The position numbers and the translations under genes were made by a program. This document shows positions 1 through 4,523 of a stretch of DNA of 6,427 nt, piece by piece. The notes beneath the pieces were generated by a model. The model was not told the origin of the DNA. It was given only the letters and a program-made list of their open reading frames with translations, and did no database searches. Within the stretch, counting starts at the first letter, position 1. The number at the start of each line of letters is the position of its first letter. The stretch is from an uncultured Porphyromonas sp. (GTDB lineage: Bacteria > Bacteroidota > Bacteroidia > Bacteroidales > Porphyromonadaceae): positions 1-6,427 of the forward strand of contig URDQ01000086.1 in NCBI GenBank assembly GCA_900546675.1. The letters are read 5' to 3'.

Positions 1-109
1 AAAACTTCGGAGGAATCAAATGAAACTTCGGAGGAAATGTTTCTCGCCCACGTGGAGAATAAAAAATAGCTACGTGAAGATTTCAAATTTCCTACGTAGA
101 GAGTACGGA
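1..109. repeat. Degenerate tandem array, five units of about 22 bp
   Basis: Five units each carry a central CG at 8-9, 29-30, 51-52, 73-74 and 95-96, so the spacing is 21, 22, 22 and 22. All five fit CYWCGKRRRRA around that CG. Units 1 and 2 are near-identical (AAACTTCGGAGGAA at 2-15 and 23-36). Units 3 to 5 have palindromic or near-palindromic cores: CACGTG 49-54, TACGTG 71-76 and TACGTA 93-98. No open reading frame fits. The array reaches the left window edge, so it may continue upstream. The 22-bp period is about two helical turns, which would suit a protein binding one DNA face, but this is inference. The last unit lies where the -33 element of the next promoter should be. Confidence 0.75.
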
Positions 110-116
110 TTTTTGG

Positions 117-124
117 TATCTTTG
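117..124 (+). promoter_or_regulatory. Bacteroidota -7 promoter element for the DUF5606 gene
   Basis: TATCTTTG matches the Bacteroidota primary-sigma -7 consensus TAnnTTTG perfectly and is followed by CA. Transcription would begin near 130, giving a leader of about 45 nt before the ATG at 175. No TTTG-like -33 box is present at the usual 19-22 nt spacing. That position is occupied by the TACGTA core of the last unit of the upstream array. Confidence 0.6.
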
Positions 125-174
125 CAGGTAGATATCACGAGAGCCTCGAGGGCTTTCGCTACATAATATAGTTT

Positions 175-615
175 ATGCTCAAAGAAATCTTATCCATCTC
201 AGGTAAGCCAGGACTCTTTAAGCTCCTGACACACACTAAAAATAGTATCATCGTCGAGGATCTAGAGACGAAGCGTCGTATCCCTGCGTATGCCTCGGAT
301 CGTGTCGTATCTCTAGGCGATATATCGATCTACACGACTACTGAAGAGGCGCCTCTGCGAGAGATCTTGCAGACGCTACTCGACAAGTATGAGGGCAAGA
401 CGGTAGACCTTAAGGGGCTCAGTGGCAAGGAGGCTTACTTCGACCTCTTCGCAGAGGTACTCCCCGAGTACGACCGTCAGCGTGTCCACGACAACGATAT
501 CAAGAAGATCTTTCGCTGGTACAATATCCTCGTAGAGACGGGTCACACCGACTTCTCCGAGCCAGCACCTGAGGAGACTAGCGAGACTACAGAGGAGGCT
601 CCTGCTGAGGAGTAA
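175..615 (+). CDS. DUF5606-family protein
   Basis: This is a 146-residue protein with no signal peptide or membrane segment, so it is presumably cytoplasmic. The opening MLKEILSISGKPGLFKL is the hallmark I recall for the Bacteroidota DUF5606 family: a small N-terminal domain (about 1-47) followed by a helical second domain (about 55-120) ending in an aromatic stretch near KIFRWYNIL (111-119). Residues 127-146 form a low-complexity acidic tail rich in Glu, Pro, Thr and Ala, which varies in such families. The function is unknown and I do not assign one. The ATG at 175 is chosen because it begins the conserved motif, and it is preceded by the A/T-rich ACATAATAT typical of starts here. The gene is 65 bp upstream of kbl and may be co-transcribed with it. 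Confidence 0.9.
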   Translation: MLKEILSISGKPGLFKLLTHTKNSIIVEDLETKRRIPAYASDRVVSLGDISIYTTTEEAPLREILQTLLDKYEGKTVDLKGLSGKEAYFDLFAEVLPEYDRQRVHDNDIKKIFRWYNILVETGHTDFSEPAPEETSETTEEAPAEE

Positions 616-628
616 CAAAGCCTCTCTG

Positions 629-644
629 GAGCCGAGTATGGCTC
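629..644 (+). other. Small hairpin between the DUF5606 gene and kbl
   Basis: GAGCC (629-633) pairs with GGCTC (640-644) around a 6-nt loop, 13 bases after the stop codon. No T-run follows, so this is not a convincing intrinsic terminator. It may only weaken read-through into kbl or may be chance. Confidence 0.25.
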
Positions 645-660
645 ACCGACTCTTGTCTAA

Positions 661-668
661 TAACTTTA
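661..668 (+). promoter_or_regulatory. Possible weak -7 promoter element for kbl
   Basis: TAACTTTA matches the Bacteroidota -7 consensus TAnnTTTG at all but the last base. It lies 12 bases before the kbl ATG, which would leave an extremely short leader. There is no clear -33 box, so co-transcription of kbl from the promoter at 117 is at least as likely. Confidence 0.25.
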
Positions 669-680
669 CCACATAATATT

Positions 681-1871
681 ATGTACAAAGAACTGAAGAA
701 CTTCCTCGCTAAGGAGATCCAAGACACCAAAGATGCAGGTCTCTACAAGGAGGAGCGCATTATCATCACCCCTCAGACGGCCGCTATCAAGGTAGAGGGG
801 GGCAAGGAGGTCTTGAACTTCTGCGCCAACAACTATCTGGGTCTCTCTGACAATCCTCGCCTTATCAAGGCTGCTAAGGATATGATGGATTCGCACGGAT
901 ACGGTATGAGTAGTGTACGCTTCATCTGCGGTACGCAAGATATCCATAAGCAACTCGAGAAGGCTATCGCACACTACTTCCACACGGAAGACGCTATCCT
1001 CTACGCTGCTTGCTTTGATGCTAACGGCGGTGTCTTCGAGCCACTCTTTGGCCCAGAGGATGCGATTATCAGCGACTCGCTGAACCACGCCTCGATCATC
1101 GACGGTGTACGTCTCTGCAAGGCTAAGCGCTATCGCTACGCTAACGCTAATATGGAGGAGCTAGAGAAGTGCCTTCAGGAGGCTCAGGAGCAGCGCTTCC
1201 GCATCATCGTCACAGACGGTGTCTTCAGTATGGACGGCAACGTAGCTCCTATGGACAAGATCTGCGACCTCGCTGACAAGTATGACGCTCTCGTGATGGT
1301 TGATGAGTGCCACTCGGCAGGTGTGGTCGGTAAGACGGGTCGTGGTGTCGCTGAGGCTTTCGACTGCTTCGACCGTATCGATATTCATACCGGTACGCTA
1401 GGCAAGGCATTCGGTGGTGCTGTAGGTGGCTTTACGGCTGGTCCTAAGGAGATCATCGAGATACTACGTCAGCGCTCTAGACCTTACCTCTTCTCTAACT
1501 CACTGCCCCCCGCAGTGGTTGGTGCTGGTATCGAGGTCTTCAAGATGCTCGAGGAGGATGACTCACTACACACGAAGCTGATGGAGAATGTCAACTACTT
1601 CCGCGATAAGATGCTCGCAGCTGGCTTTGATATCAAGCCTACACAGAGCGCTATCTGCGCAGTGATGCTCTACGACGCTCCGCTATCTCAGCGCTACGCT
1701 GCTCGTCTCCTCGAGGAGGGTATCTATGTGACGGGCTTCTACTATCCAGTCGTACCGAAGGGCGAGGCTCGTATCCGCGTTCAGCTCTCAGCAGCTCACG
1801 AGCGCGAGCACCTCGACAAGGCAATCGCTGCCTTTATCAAGATCGGTAAGGAGCTGGATGTGATTAAGTAG
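681..1871 (+). CDS. kbl: Glycine C-acetyltransferase (2-amino-3-ketobutyrate CoA ligase)
   Basis: Kbl cleaves 2-amino-3-ketobutyrate with CoA to glycine and acetyl-CoA, the second step of threonine breakdown. It is a PLP-dependent fold-type I enzyme of the alpha-oxoamine synthase family and is cytoplasmic. At 396 residues it has the family's usual length and aligns end to end with E. coli Kbl as I recall it. Visible motifs are NFCANNYLGL (46-55), RFICGTQDIHKQLE (80-93), DSLNHASIIDG (132-142, cofactor-stacking His136), VDECHSAG (207-214, Asp208), the PLP lysine Lys242 in GTLGKAFGG, and PKGEARIRVQ (359-368, with Arg366 for the substrate carboxylate). Near-identity to Kbl rather than to serine palmitoyltransferase in the blocks around 132-150 and 262-275 favours Kbl. 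No threonine dehydrogenase gene (tdh) is adjacent, unlike in E. coli. The stop codon is shared with an inserted element: its final G is the element's first base. Confidence 0.95.
   Translation: MYKELKNFLAKEIQDTKDAGLYKEERIIITPQTAAIKVEGGKEVLNFCANNYLGLSDNPRLIKAAKDMMDSHGYGMSSVRFICGTQDIHKQLEKAIAHYFHTEDAILYAACFDANGGVFEPLFGPEDAIISDSLNHASIIDGVRLCKAKRYRYANANMEELEKCLQEAQEQRFRIIVTDGVFSMDGNVAPMDKICDLADKYDALVMVDECHSAGVVGKTGRGVAEAFDCFDRIDIHTGTLGKAFGGAVGGFTAGPKEIIEILRQRSRPYLFSNSLPPAVVGAGIEVFKMLEEDDSLHTKLMENVNYFRDKMLAAGFDIKPTQSAICAVMLYDAPLSQRYAARLLEEGIYVTGFYYPVVPKGEARIRVQLSAAHEREHLDKAIAAFIKIGKELDVIK
1866..1870. repeat. Target-site duplication, left copy (AAGTA)
   Basis: AAGTA abuts the left inverted repeat and is repeated at 2046-2050 beside the right one. 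It comprises the last sense codon of kbl (AAG) plus the first two bases of its stop codon. Confidence 0.85.
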
Positions 1872-1897
1872 AGACTGTTGCAAAAGTCAACAGTCTC
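1871..1897 (+). repeat. Terminal hairpin of the MITE, 10-bp perfect stem
   Basis: GAGACTGTTG (1871-1880) pairs perfectly with CAACAGTCTC (1888-1897) around a 7-nt loop. CAACAGTCTC is also the extreme right end of the element (2036-2045), so the terminal 10-mer is present three times. In the kbl transcript the hairpin would start in the stop codon. No T-run follows, so it is not a clear terminator, but it could protect the kbl mRNA 3' end. Confidence 0.7.
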
Positions 1898-1919
1898 ACA
1901 ATCTTGCCTACAAGATTGT
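1898..1919 (+). repeat. Second hairpin within the MITE, 9-bp perfect stem
   Basis: ACAATCTTG (1898-1906) pairs with CAAGATTGT (1911-1919) around the 4-nt loop CCTA. It directly abuts the terminal hairpin, so the two would stack in RNA. Confidence 0.65.
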
Positions 1920-1972
1920 CTAGACTTTGCAGAAAGGATGAAGCGCAAGGCGCTGAGGGTGAGGTCTGAAAC

Positions 1973-1992
1973 TCACATACCTCCGTATGTGA
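1973..1992 (+). repeat. Inner hairpin within the MITE, 8-bp perfect stem
   Basis: TCACATAC (1973-1980) pairs with GTATGTGA (1985-1992) around the 4-nt loop CTCC. A smaller hairpin, AGCGC-AAG-GCGCT, lies at 1942-1954. Such hairpin-rich interiors are typical of MITEs. Confidence 0.6.
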
Positions 1993-2045
1993 CCGAAGCC
2001 AAATCCCGAAAGCAACACAGCGATTCGCCTTTATGCAACAGTCTC

Positions 2046-2050
2046 AAGTA
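2046..2050. repeat. Target-site duplication, right copy (AAGTA)
   Basis: This is an exact copy of 1866-1870, immediately outside the right inverted repeat. It is followed by A, so the pre-insertion site would have read AAG TAA. Confidence 0.85.
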
Positions 2051-2082
2051 ATCACAGCACTCAGCAAAGCATAACTAACAAC

Positions 2083-2142
2083 GAAGGTGACTAGACGCTA
2101 TCCCATCACATCGGGAGTGCAGATCTAGTCACCTTCCTTTTT
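2083..2142 (+). terminator. Rho-independent terminator, originally of kbl
   Basis: GAAGGTGACTAGA (2083-2095) pairs perfectly with TCTAGTCACCTTC (2124-2136), and TTTTT (2138-2142) follows shortly after. The loop is a long 28 nt and contains its own TCCC/GGGA helix (2101-2104 with 2113-2116). Removing the MITE and one duplication copy puts this hairpin about 30 bases after the kbl stop, the expected terminator position. It now lies more than 200 bases downstream. It ends 27 bases before the pdxB ATG, so a role as a pdxB leader attenuator cannot be excluded. Confidence 0.75.
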
Positions 2143-2169
2143 ATATTAAGTAGCTATACCATTATATAT

Positions 2170-3381
2170 ATGTCCCTGAGAATAGTCGTAGATAGTTCTA
2201 TCCCATACCTTGCCGACGGTATGCCCCTCGGAGTCGAGGCGCATTACCTGCCGAGTGGAGAGATAACGGCCGAAGCGGTCGCTGATGCTGACGCCCTGAT
2301 GATCCGTAGCGTGACGCGTTGTGACCGCACGCTGCTGGAGGGGAGTGCTGTGCGTCTGATCACCTCAGCGACAGCGGGCTTTGACCATATAGATACCGAG
2401 TACTGCCGTGAGGCGGGCATTCGCTGGTACAATGCTCCAGGGTGCAACGCCGCCTCTGTGGCGCAGTATGTCTTGACGGCTATCTCTCGTATCGCACTGG
2501 AGCAGGGATTGGCTTCTGAGGATATAACTCTCGGGATTATTGGCACGGGACATACCGGCGGACGGGTCTATCAGCGTGCCAAGGCGCTCGGCATTCGGAC
2601 GCTCCTCTACGATCCACCGCTTGTAGCGGCTTACGATGAGCACCCTGACTGGCAGAGCTATCTGGAGGAGCTGGATCGCAACGGACTACCTCGTCCTTAC
2701 CTTGCGGACGAGATGCCCAGTCTGCGGGATAGCTTCGTAGACCTAGACGCACTCCTCGCTGAGGCTACGGTGATTACCTGTCATGTGCCTCTGACAAAGG
2801 GGGGCGCACACCCTACTTATCACTTGGTCGATGACGCTTTCTTGCGAAATGCTCAGCAACGACCTTGGTTGATCAACGCTTGTCGTGGAGCTGTCGTCGA
2901 CACCCCCGCACTGGTATGCGCCCTTGACGATAAGGCGGTCGCAGGAGCCGTGATCGACTGCTGGGAGGGTGAGCCACACATAGCACAGACACTACTAGAC
3001 CGAGTCTTCATCGGCACACCCCACATTGCGGGCTTCTCAGTGCATGGCAAGGCGCAGGGAGCTGTGCAGAGTTTGCGCCACTTGTGCGACTTCTTTGATC
3101 TCAGTGACGAGCGGATAGCTCTGGCACACCCTCGTCCCTTGGCGGAGCCATACCTAGACCTCTCGGGGTGCGAATCGTGGCAGATACCTTGGCGTGCGAT
3201 GATCCACACGCTCGACCTGCCCGCTATTATGAGCCGACTAGTGTCTAGCCCCGACACCTTCGAGCAGCAGCGTGTCCACTACCAGCACCCTTACGAGCCA
3301 CGTGACTACACCGTGCGAGGCATCCCCGCCTCCGTCCGTCCCGCACTCACGGCTCTCGGCTTCGCAGTAGAGAGCGAGTAG
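2170..3381 (+). CDS. pdxB: 4-phosphoerythronate dehydrogenase
   Basis: PdxB oxidises 4-phospho-D-erythronate to 2-oxo-3-hydroxy-4-phosphobutanoate, the second step of the DXP-dependent pathway to pyridoxal 5'-phosphate. It belongs to the D-2-hydroxyacid dehydrogenases. The 403 residues show the nucleotide-binding GTGHTG (125-130), the catalytic triad Arg239 in INACRGAVVD, Glu268 in DCWEGEP and His285 in GTPHIAGF, and upstream blocks SATAGFDHID (66-75) and NAPGCNAASVAQY (88-100). The C-terminal part (about 310-403, with FEQQRVHYQHPYEPRDY) matches the PdxB-specific dimerisation domain, which separates it from serA or generic dehydrogenases. It is about 25 residues longer than E. coli PdxB (378), mainly from an insertion at about 151-190. 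The ATG at 2170 follows an A/T-rich stretch. I see no clear -7 promoter element. Other pdx genes are not in the window. Confidence 0.92.
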   Translation: MSLRIVVDSSIPYLADGMPLGVEAHYLPSGEITAEAVADADALMIRSVTRCDRTLLEGSAVRLITSATAGFDHIDTEYCREAGIRWYNAPGCNAASVAQYVLTAISRIALEQGLASEDITLGIIGTGHTGGRVYQRAKALGIRTLLYDPPLVAAYDEHPDWQSYLEELDRNGLPRPYLADEMPSLRDSFVDLDALLAEATVITCHVPLTKGGAHPTYHLVDDAFLRNAQQRPWLINACRGAVVDTPALVCALDDKAVAGAVIDCWEGEPHIAQTLLDRVFIGTPHIAGFSVHGKAQGAVQSLRHLCDFFDLSDERIALAHPRPLAEPYLDLSGCESWQIPWRAMIHTLDLPAIMSRLVSSPDTFEQQRVHYQHPYEPRDYTVRGIPASVRPALTALGFAVESE

Positions 3382-3397
3382 GGCGAGCCCTCTTTAT
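3380..3397 (+). terminator. Weak terminator overlapping the pdxB stop codon
   Basis: AGGG (3380-3383) pairs with CCCT (3388-3391) around CGAG, followed by the T-rich CTCTTT. The stem begins within the TAG stop codon. It is short, but it sits in the 22-bp gap between two convergent genes, where a terminator is expected. Confidence 0.4.
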
Positions 3398-3403
3398 GAA
3401 AAT

Positions 3404-3922
3404 TTAGAAGTAGCGACCGAGCGAGTTCTCGTTGATCTTCTCAGGCTCAAAGAGCGCTGTCATAGCTTGCGAGATAGCATCTCGGATCTTGTCAGACTCG
3501 GTCTTTCCATACCCTTCGGCCGTAGCTACTGCTACGAGTTTATTCATATCGGCCGTAGTTAGCTGAATGGTAACTTCCAGAGCATAGCCGACCAATATAT
3601 TTCTCTTGTCTCCCTCGCCATAGCTTACGACCAGCGTTTTCTGCGCCTGTTCGGGATTGATCTCAGGAACGACTATGATGCCTCTCTTAAAGAGCTGCCC
3701 AGCGATAAAGTCTCTTGGATTGACAGAGTTAAGGTTACCTTGCGAGTAGCCACCAAATGCGCCTAACACGCTACCCGTCGGAGCAATGTAGGCATATTCG
3801 AATTGAGATAGCGGGAGGTAGGTCTTCACCTGAGGGGCATTCAGAGCACAGCCCGACAGGGTGAGCATAAAGAGTATGGCTGCAACAGCGCCCCATAGCT
3901 TGGATAAGTGTGTTCGTTTCAT
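3404..3922 (-). CDS. Bacteroidales-type small lipoprotein of unknown function
   Basis: This is a 172-residue lipoprotein. The signal peptide has positive residues (K2, R3, K8), a hydrophobic core (11-22) and a lipobox LSGC with the acylated Cys at 25. The mature protein begins ALNAPQ and lacks the acidic export signal of surface-exposed Bacteroidota lipoproteins, so it is probably anchored in the outer membrane facing the periplasm (inference). Conserved-looking blocks are FEYAYIAPTG (41-50), NPRDFIAGQLFKRGIIVVPE (68-87), TLVVSYGEGDKRN (96-108) and AEGYGKTESDKIRDAI (135-150). I recall similar uncharacterised lipoproteins in Bacteroides, resembling the DUF4136 group, but assign no function. 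The frame is open for 29 more codons upstream. I chose the ATG at 3922 because it starts the signal peptide and because the -7 element at 3941-3948 lies inside the longer version. It converges on pdxB. Confidence 0.85.
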   Translation of the reverse strand: MKRTHLSKLWGAVAAILFMLTLSGCALNAPQVKTYLPLSQFEYAYIAPTGSVLGAFGGYSQGNLNSVNPRDFIAGQLFKRGIIVVPEINPEQAQKTLVVSYGEGDKRNILVGYALEVTIQLTTADMNKLVAVATAEGYGKTESDKIRDAISQAMTALFEPEKINENSLGRYF

Positions 3923-3940
3923 ATCTGCAAGTCCTTTCTG

Positions 3941-3948
3941 CAAATATA
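3941..3948 (-). promoter_or_regulatory. -7 promoter element for the lipoprotein gene
   Basis: Read on the - strand this is TATATTTG followed by CAG, a perfect TAnnTTTG. Transcription would start near 3935, giving a leader of roughly a dozen bases before the ATG at 3922. A T-rich stretch lies just upstream, but no exact TTTG -33 box is seen. Confidence 0.6.
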
Positions 3949-4065
3949 GATAAAAACGTAGAGTGCACCTATATCTTGAGTCCGATTGGGAGCAGTTGGC
4001 AGACGACAAGTGCTCGTTGAACTCACTAGCGTGCGATTGGGTGTAGCTTCGTCTATTGCTTAGAT

Positions 4066-4073
4066 TACCTTTG
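4066..4073 (+). promoter_or_regulatory. Orphan -7 promoter element pointing antisense to yraN
   Basis: TACCTTTG followed by CA is a perfect Bacteroidota -7 element on the + strand. No start codon or open reading frame follows before the 3' end of the opposite-strand yraN gene at 4135. If active it would start RNA near 4080, giving a non-coding or antisense transcript. No clear -33 box is visible, so it could be chance. Confidence 0.35.
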
Positions 4074-4100
4074 CATTCATCTGTCGTGAAGGAGTTCTCA

Positions 4101-4139
4101 TCTAGGGCTGGGCAGAGCTGTGGGGGAGTGTCTCCTAGA
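4101..4139. other. Inverted repeat overlapping the yraN stop codon
   Basis: TCTAGG (4101-4106) pairs with CCTAGA (4134-4139) across 27 bases. A smaller hairpin, GGAG-TGT-CTCC, sits at 4125-4135. Neither strand has a T-run after the stem, so a terminator role for the operon is only possible. It could also shape an RNA from the orphan promoter at 4066. Confidence 0.3.
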
Positions 4140-4512
4140 GGGCGATCTCATCTGCGGAGAAGTAGCCCCTGTGGTACTTCATCTCGAAAACATCGCTCGC
4201 AGGGCAGTATAGTGCCTCGATGACGTCATAGCGTATCGGTAAGTCTATATGCATACGCTTTGCGTAGCGCATACCTCCGAGCATCATCTGATGCGCTTTT
4301 GCTGCATTGATGGCATCTAGCGGACTCGTGGCAGTGTACTCCATACGGCTCTTCACCTCAACGATCAGAAGATGCCGTCCGTCAGACGCTATGATGTCTA
4401 TCTCGCAGATCGGATCACGCCAGTTGACCTCAAGGATGCGTATCCGTCGGGAGAGGAGGTAGCGCTGAGCTGCCCTTTCGCCAGCAGCCCCGAGCTCATT
4501 AGCGAGCGCCAT
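4135..4512 (-). CDS. yraN: YraN/UPF0102 family predicted endonuclease-like protein
   Basis: This is a 125-residue protein, the usual length for UPF0102. It shows the family pattern in order: NELGAAGERAAQRYL (5-19), VNWRDPICEIDIIASDG (29-45) and LLIVEVKSR (48-56), then a helix with Lys72 and a final RYDVIEAL (93-100). Asp39 with Glu52-x-Lys54 fits the PD-(D/E)xK nuclease-fold signature, so a nuclease activity is predicted from the fold. The cellular role of the family is not settled, to my knowledge. The ATG at 4512 is supported by the N-terminal NxLGxxGE block, which normally lies a few residues from the start. It is third in a - strand operon, 11 bases after the glsB-like gene, with no promoter of its own visible. 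Confidence 0.88.
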   Translation of the reverse strand: MALANELGAAGERAAQRYLLSRRIRILEVNWRDPICEIDIIASDGRHLLIVEVKSRMEYTATSPLDAINAAKAHQMMLGGMRYAKRMHIDLPIRYDVIEALYCPASDVFEMKYHRGYFSADEIAL

Positions 4513-4523
4513 AAGATGGGGGC

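Larger units (their letters stand above)
1871..2045. mobile_element. 175-bp MITE-like non-autonomous insertion element
   Basis: The ends are a perfect 12-bp inverted repeat, GAGACTGTTGCA at 1871-1882 and TGCAACAGTCTC at 2034-2045. Pairing extends to 16 bp if one base is skipped. Directly outside, AAGTA occurs at 1866-1870 and again at 2046-2050, a 5-bp target-site duplication. No transposase or any credible coding frame lies inside, so movement would depend on a transposase encoded elsewhere. The interior has several perfect hairpins: 1871-1897, 1898-1919, 1942-1954 and 1973-1992. The terminal sequence reminds me of IS5-family elements of Porphyromonas such as IS1126 and IS195, but this is from memory and unverified. 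The element lies between kbl and pdxB and begins on the last base of the kbl stop codon. Confidence 0.85.

Noticed and set aside
666..1088. Open frame of 140 codons on the - strand inside kbl
   Set aside because: It lies wholly opposite a well-supported kbl, and its translation shows no domain, signal peptide or promoter. It is a shadow of kbl codon bias.
681..1871. Serine palmitoyltransferase as an alternative for the PLP enzyme, attractive in a sphingolipid-making lineage
   Set aside because: The sequence follows Kbl almost block for block, including LNHASIIDGVRLCKAKRYRY (20 residues) and RQRSRPYLFSNSL. Serine palmitoyltransferase would be more divergent there.
1921..1929. Promoter-like TAGACTTTG inside the MITE pointing toward pdxB
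   Set aside because: The spacing between TA and TTTG is one base too long for the -7 consensus, there is no -33 box, and the strong terminator lies between it and pdxB.
2083..2142. A riboswitch in the pdxB leader
   Set aside because: The structure is a single long stem with a T-run and no recognisable aptamer. A terminator for kbl explains it more simply.
2145..2153. A second ATTAAGTAG matching the sequence at the kbl stop (1863-1871)
   Set aside because: It contains AAGTA but is not next to an inverted repeat. The duplication at 2046-2050 directly abuts the element end, so this 9-mer is probably chance in A/T-rich DNA.
2244..2752. Several - strand open frames inside pdxB
   Set aside because: They overlap each other and conserved PdxB catalytic blocks, with no motifs of their own.
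3983..4041. CGATTGGG repeated at 3983-3990 and 4034-4041
   Set aside because: Only two copies of 8 bp with little flanking similarity. It is not distinguishable from chance in this gap.
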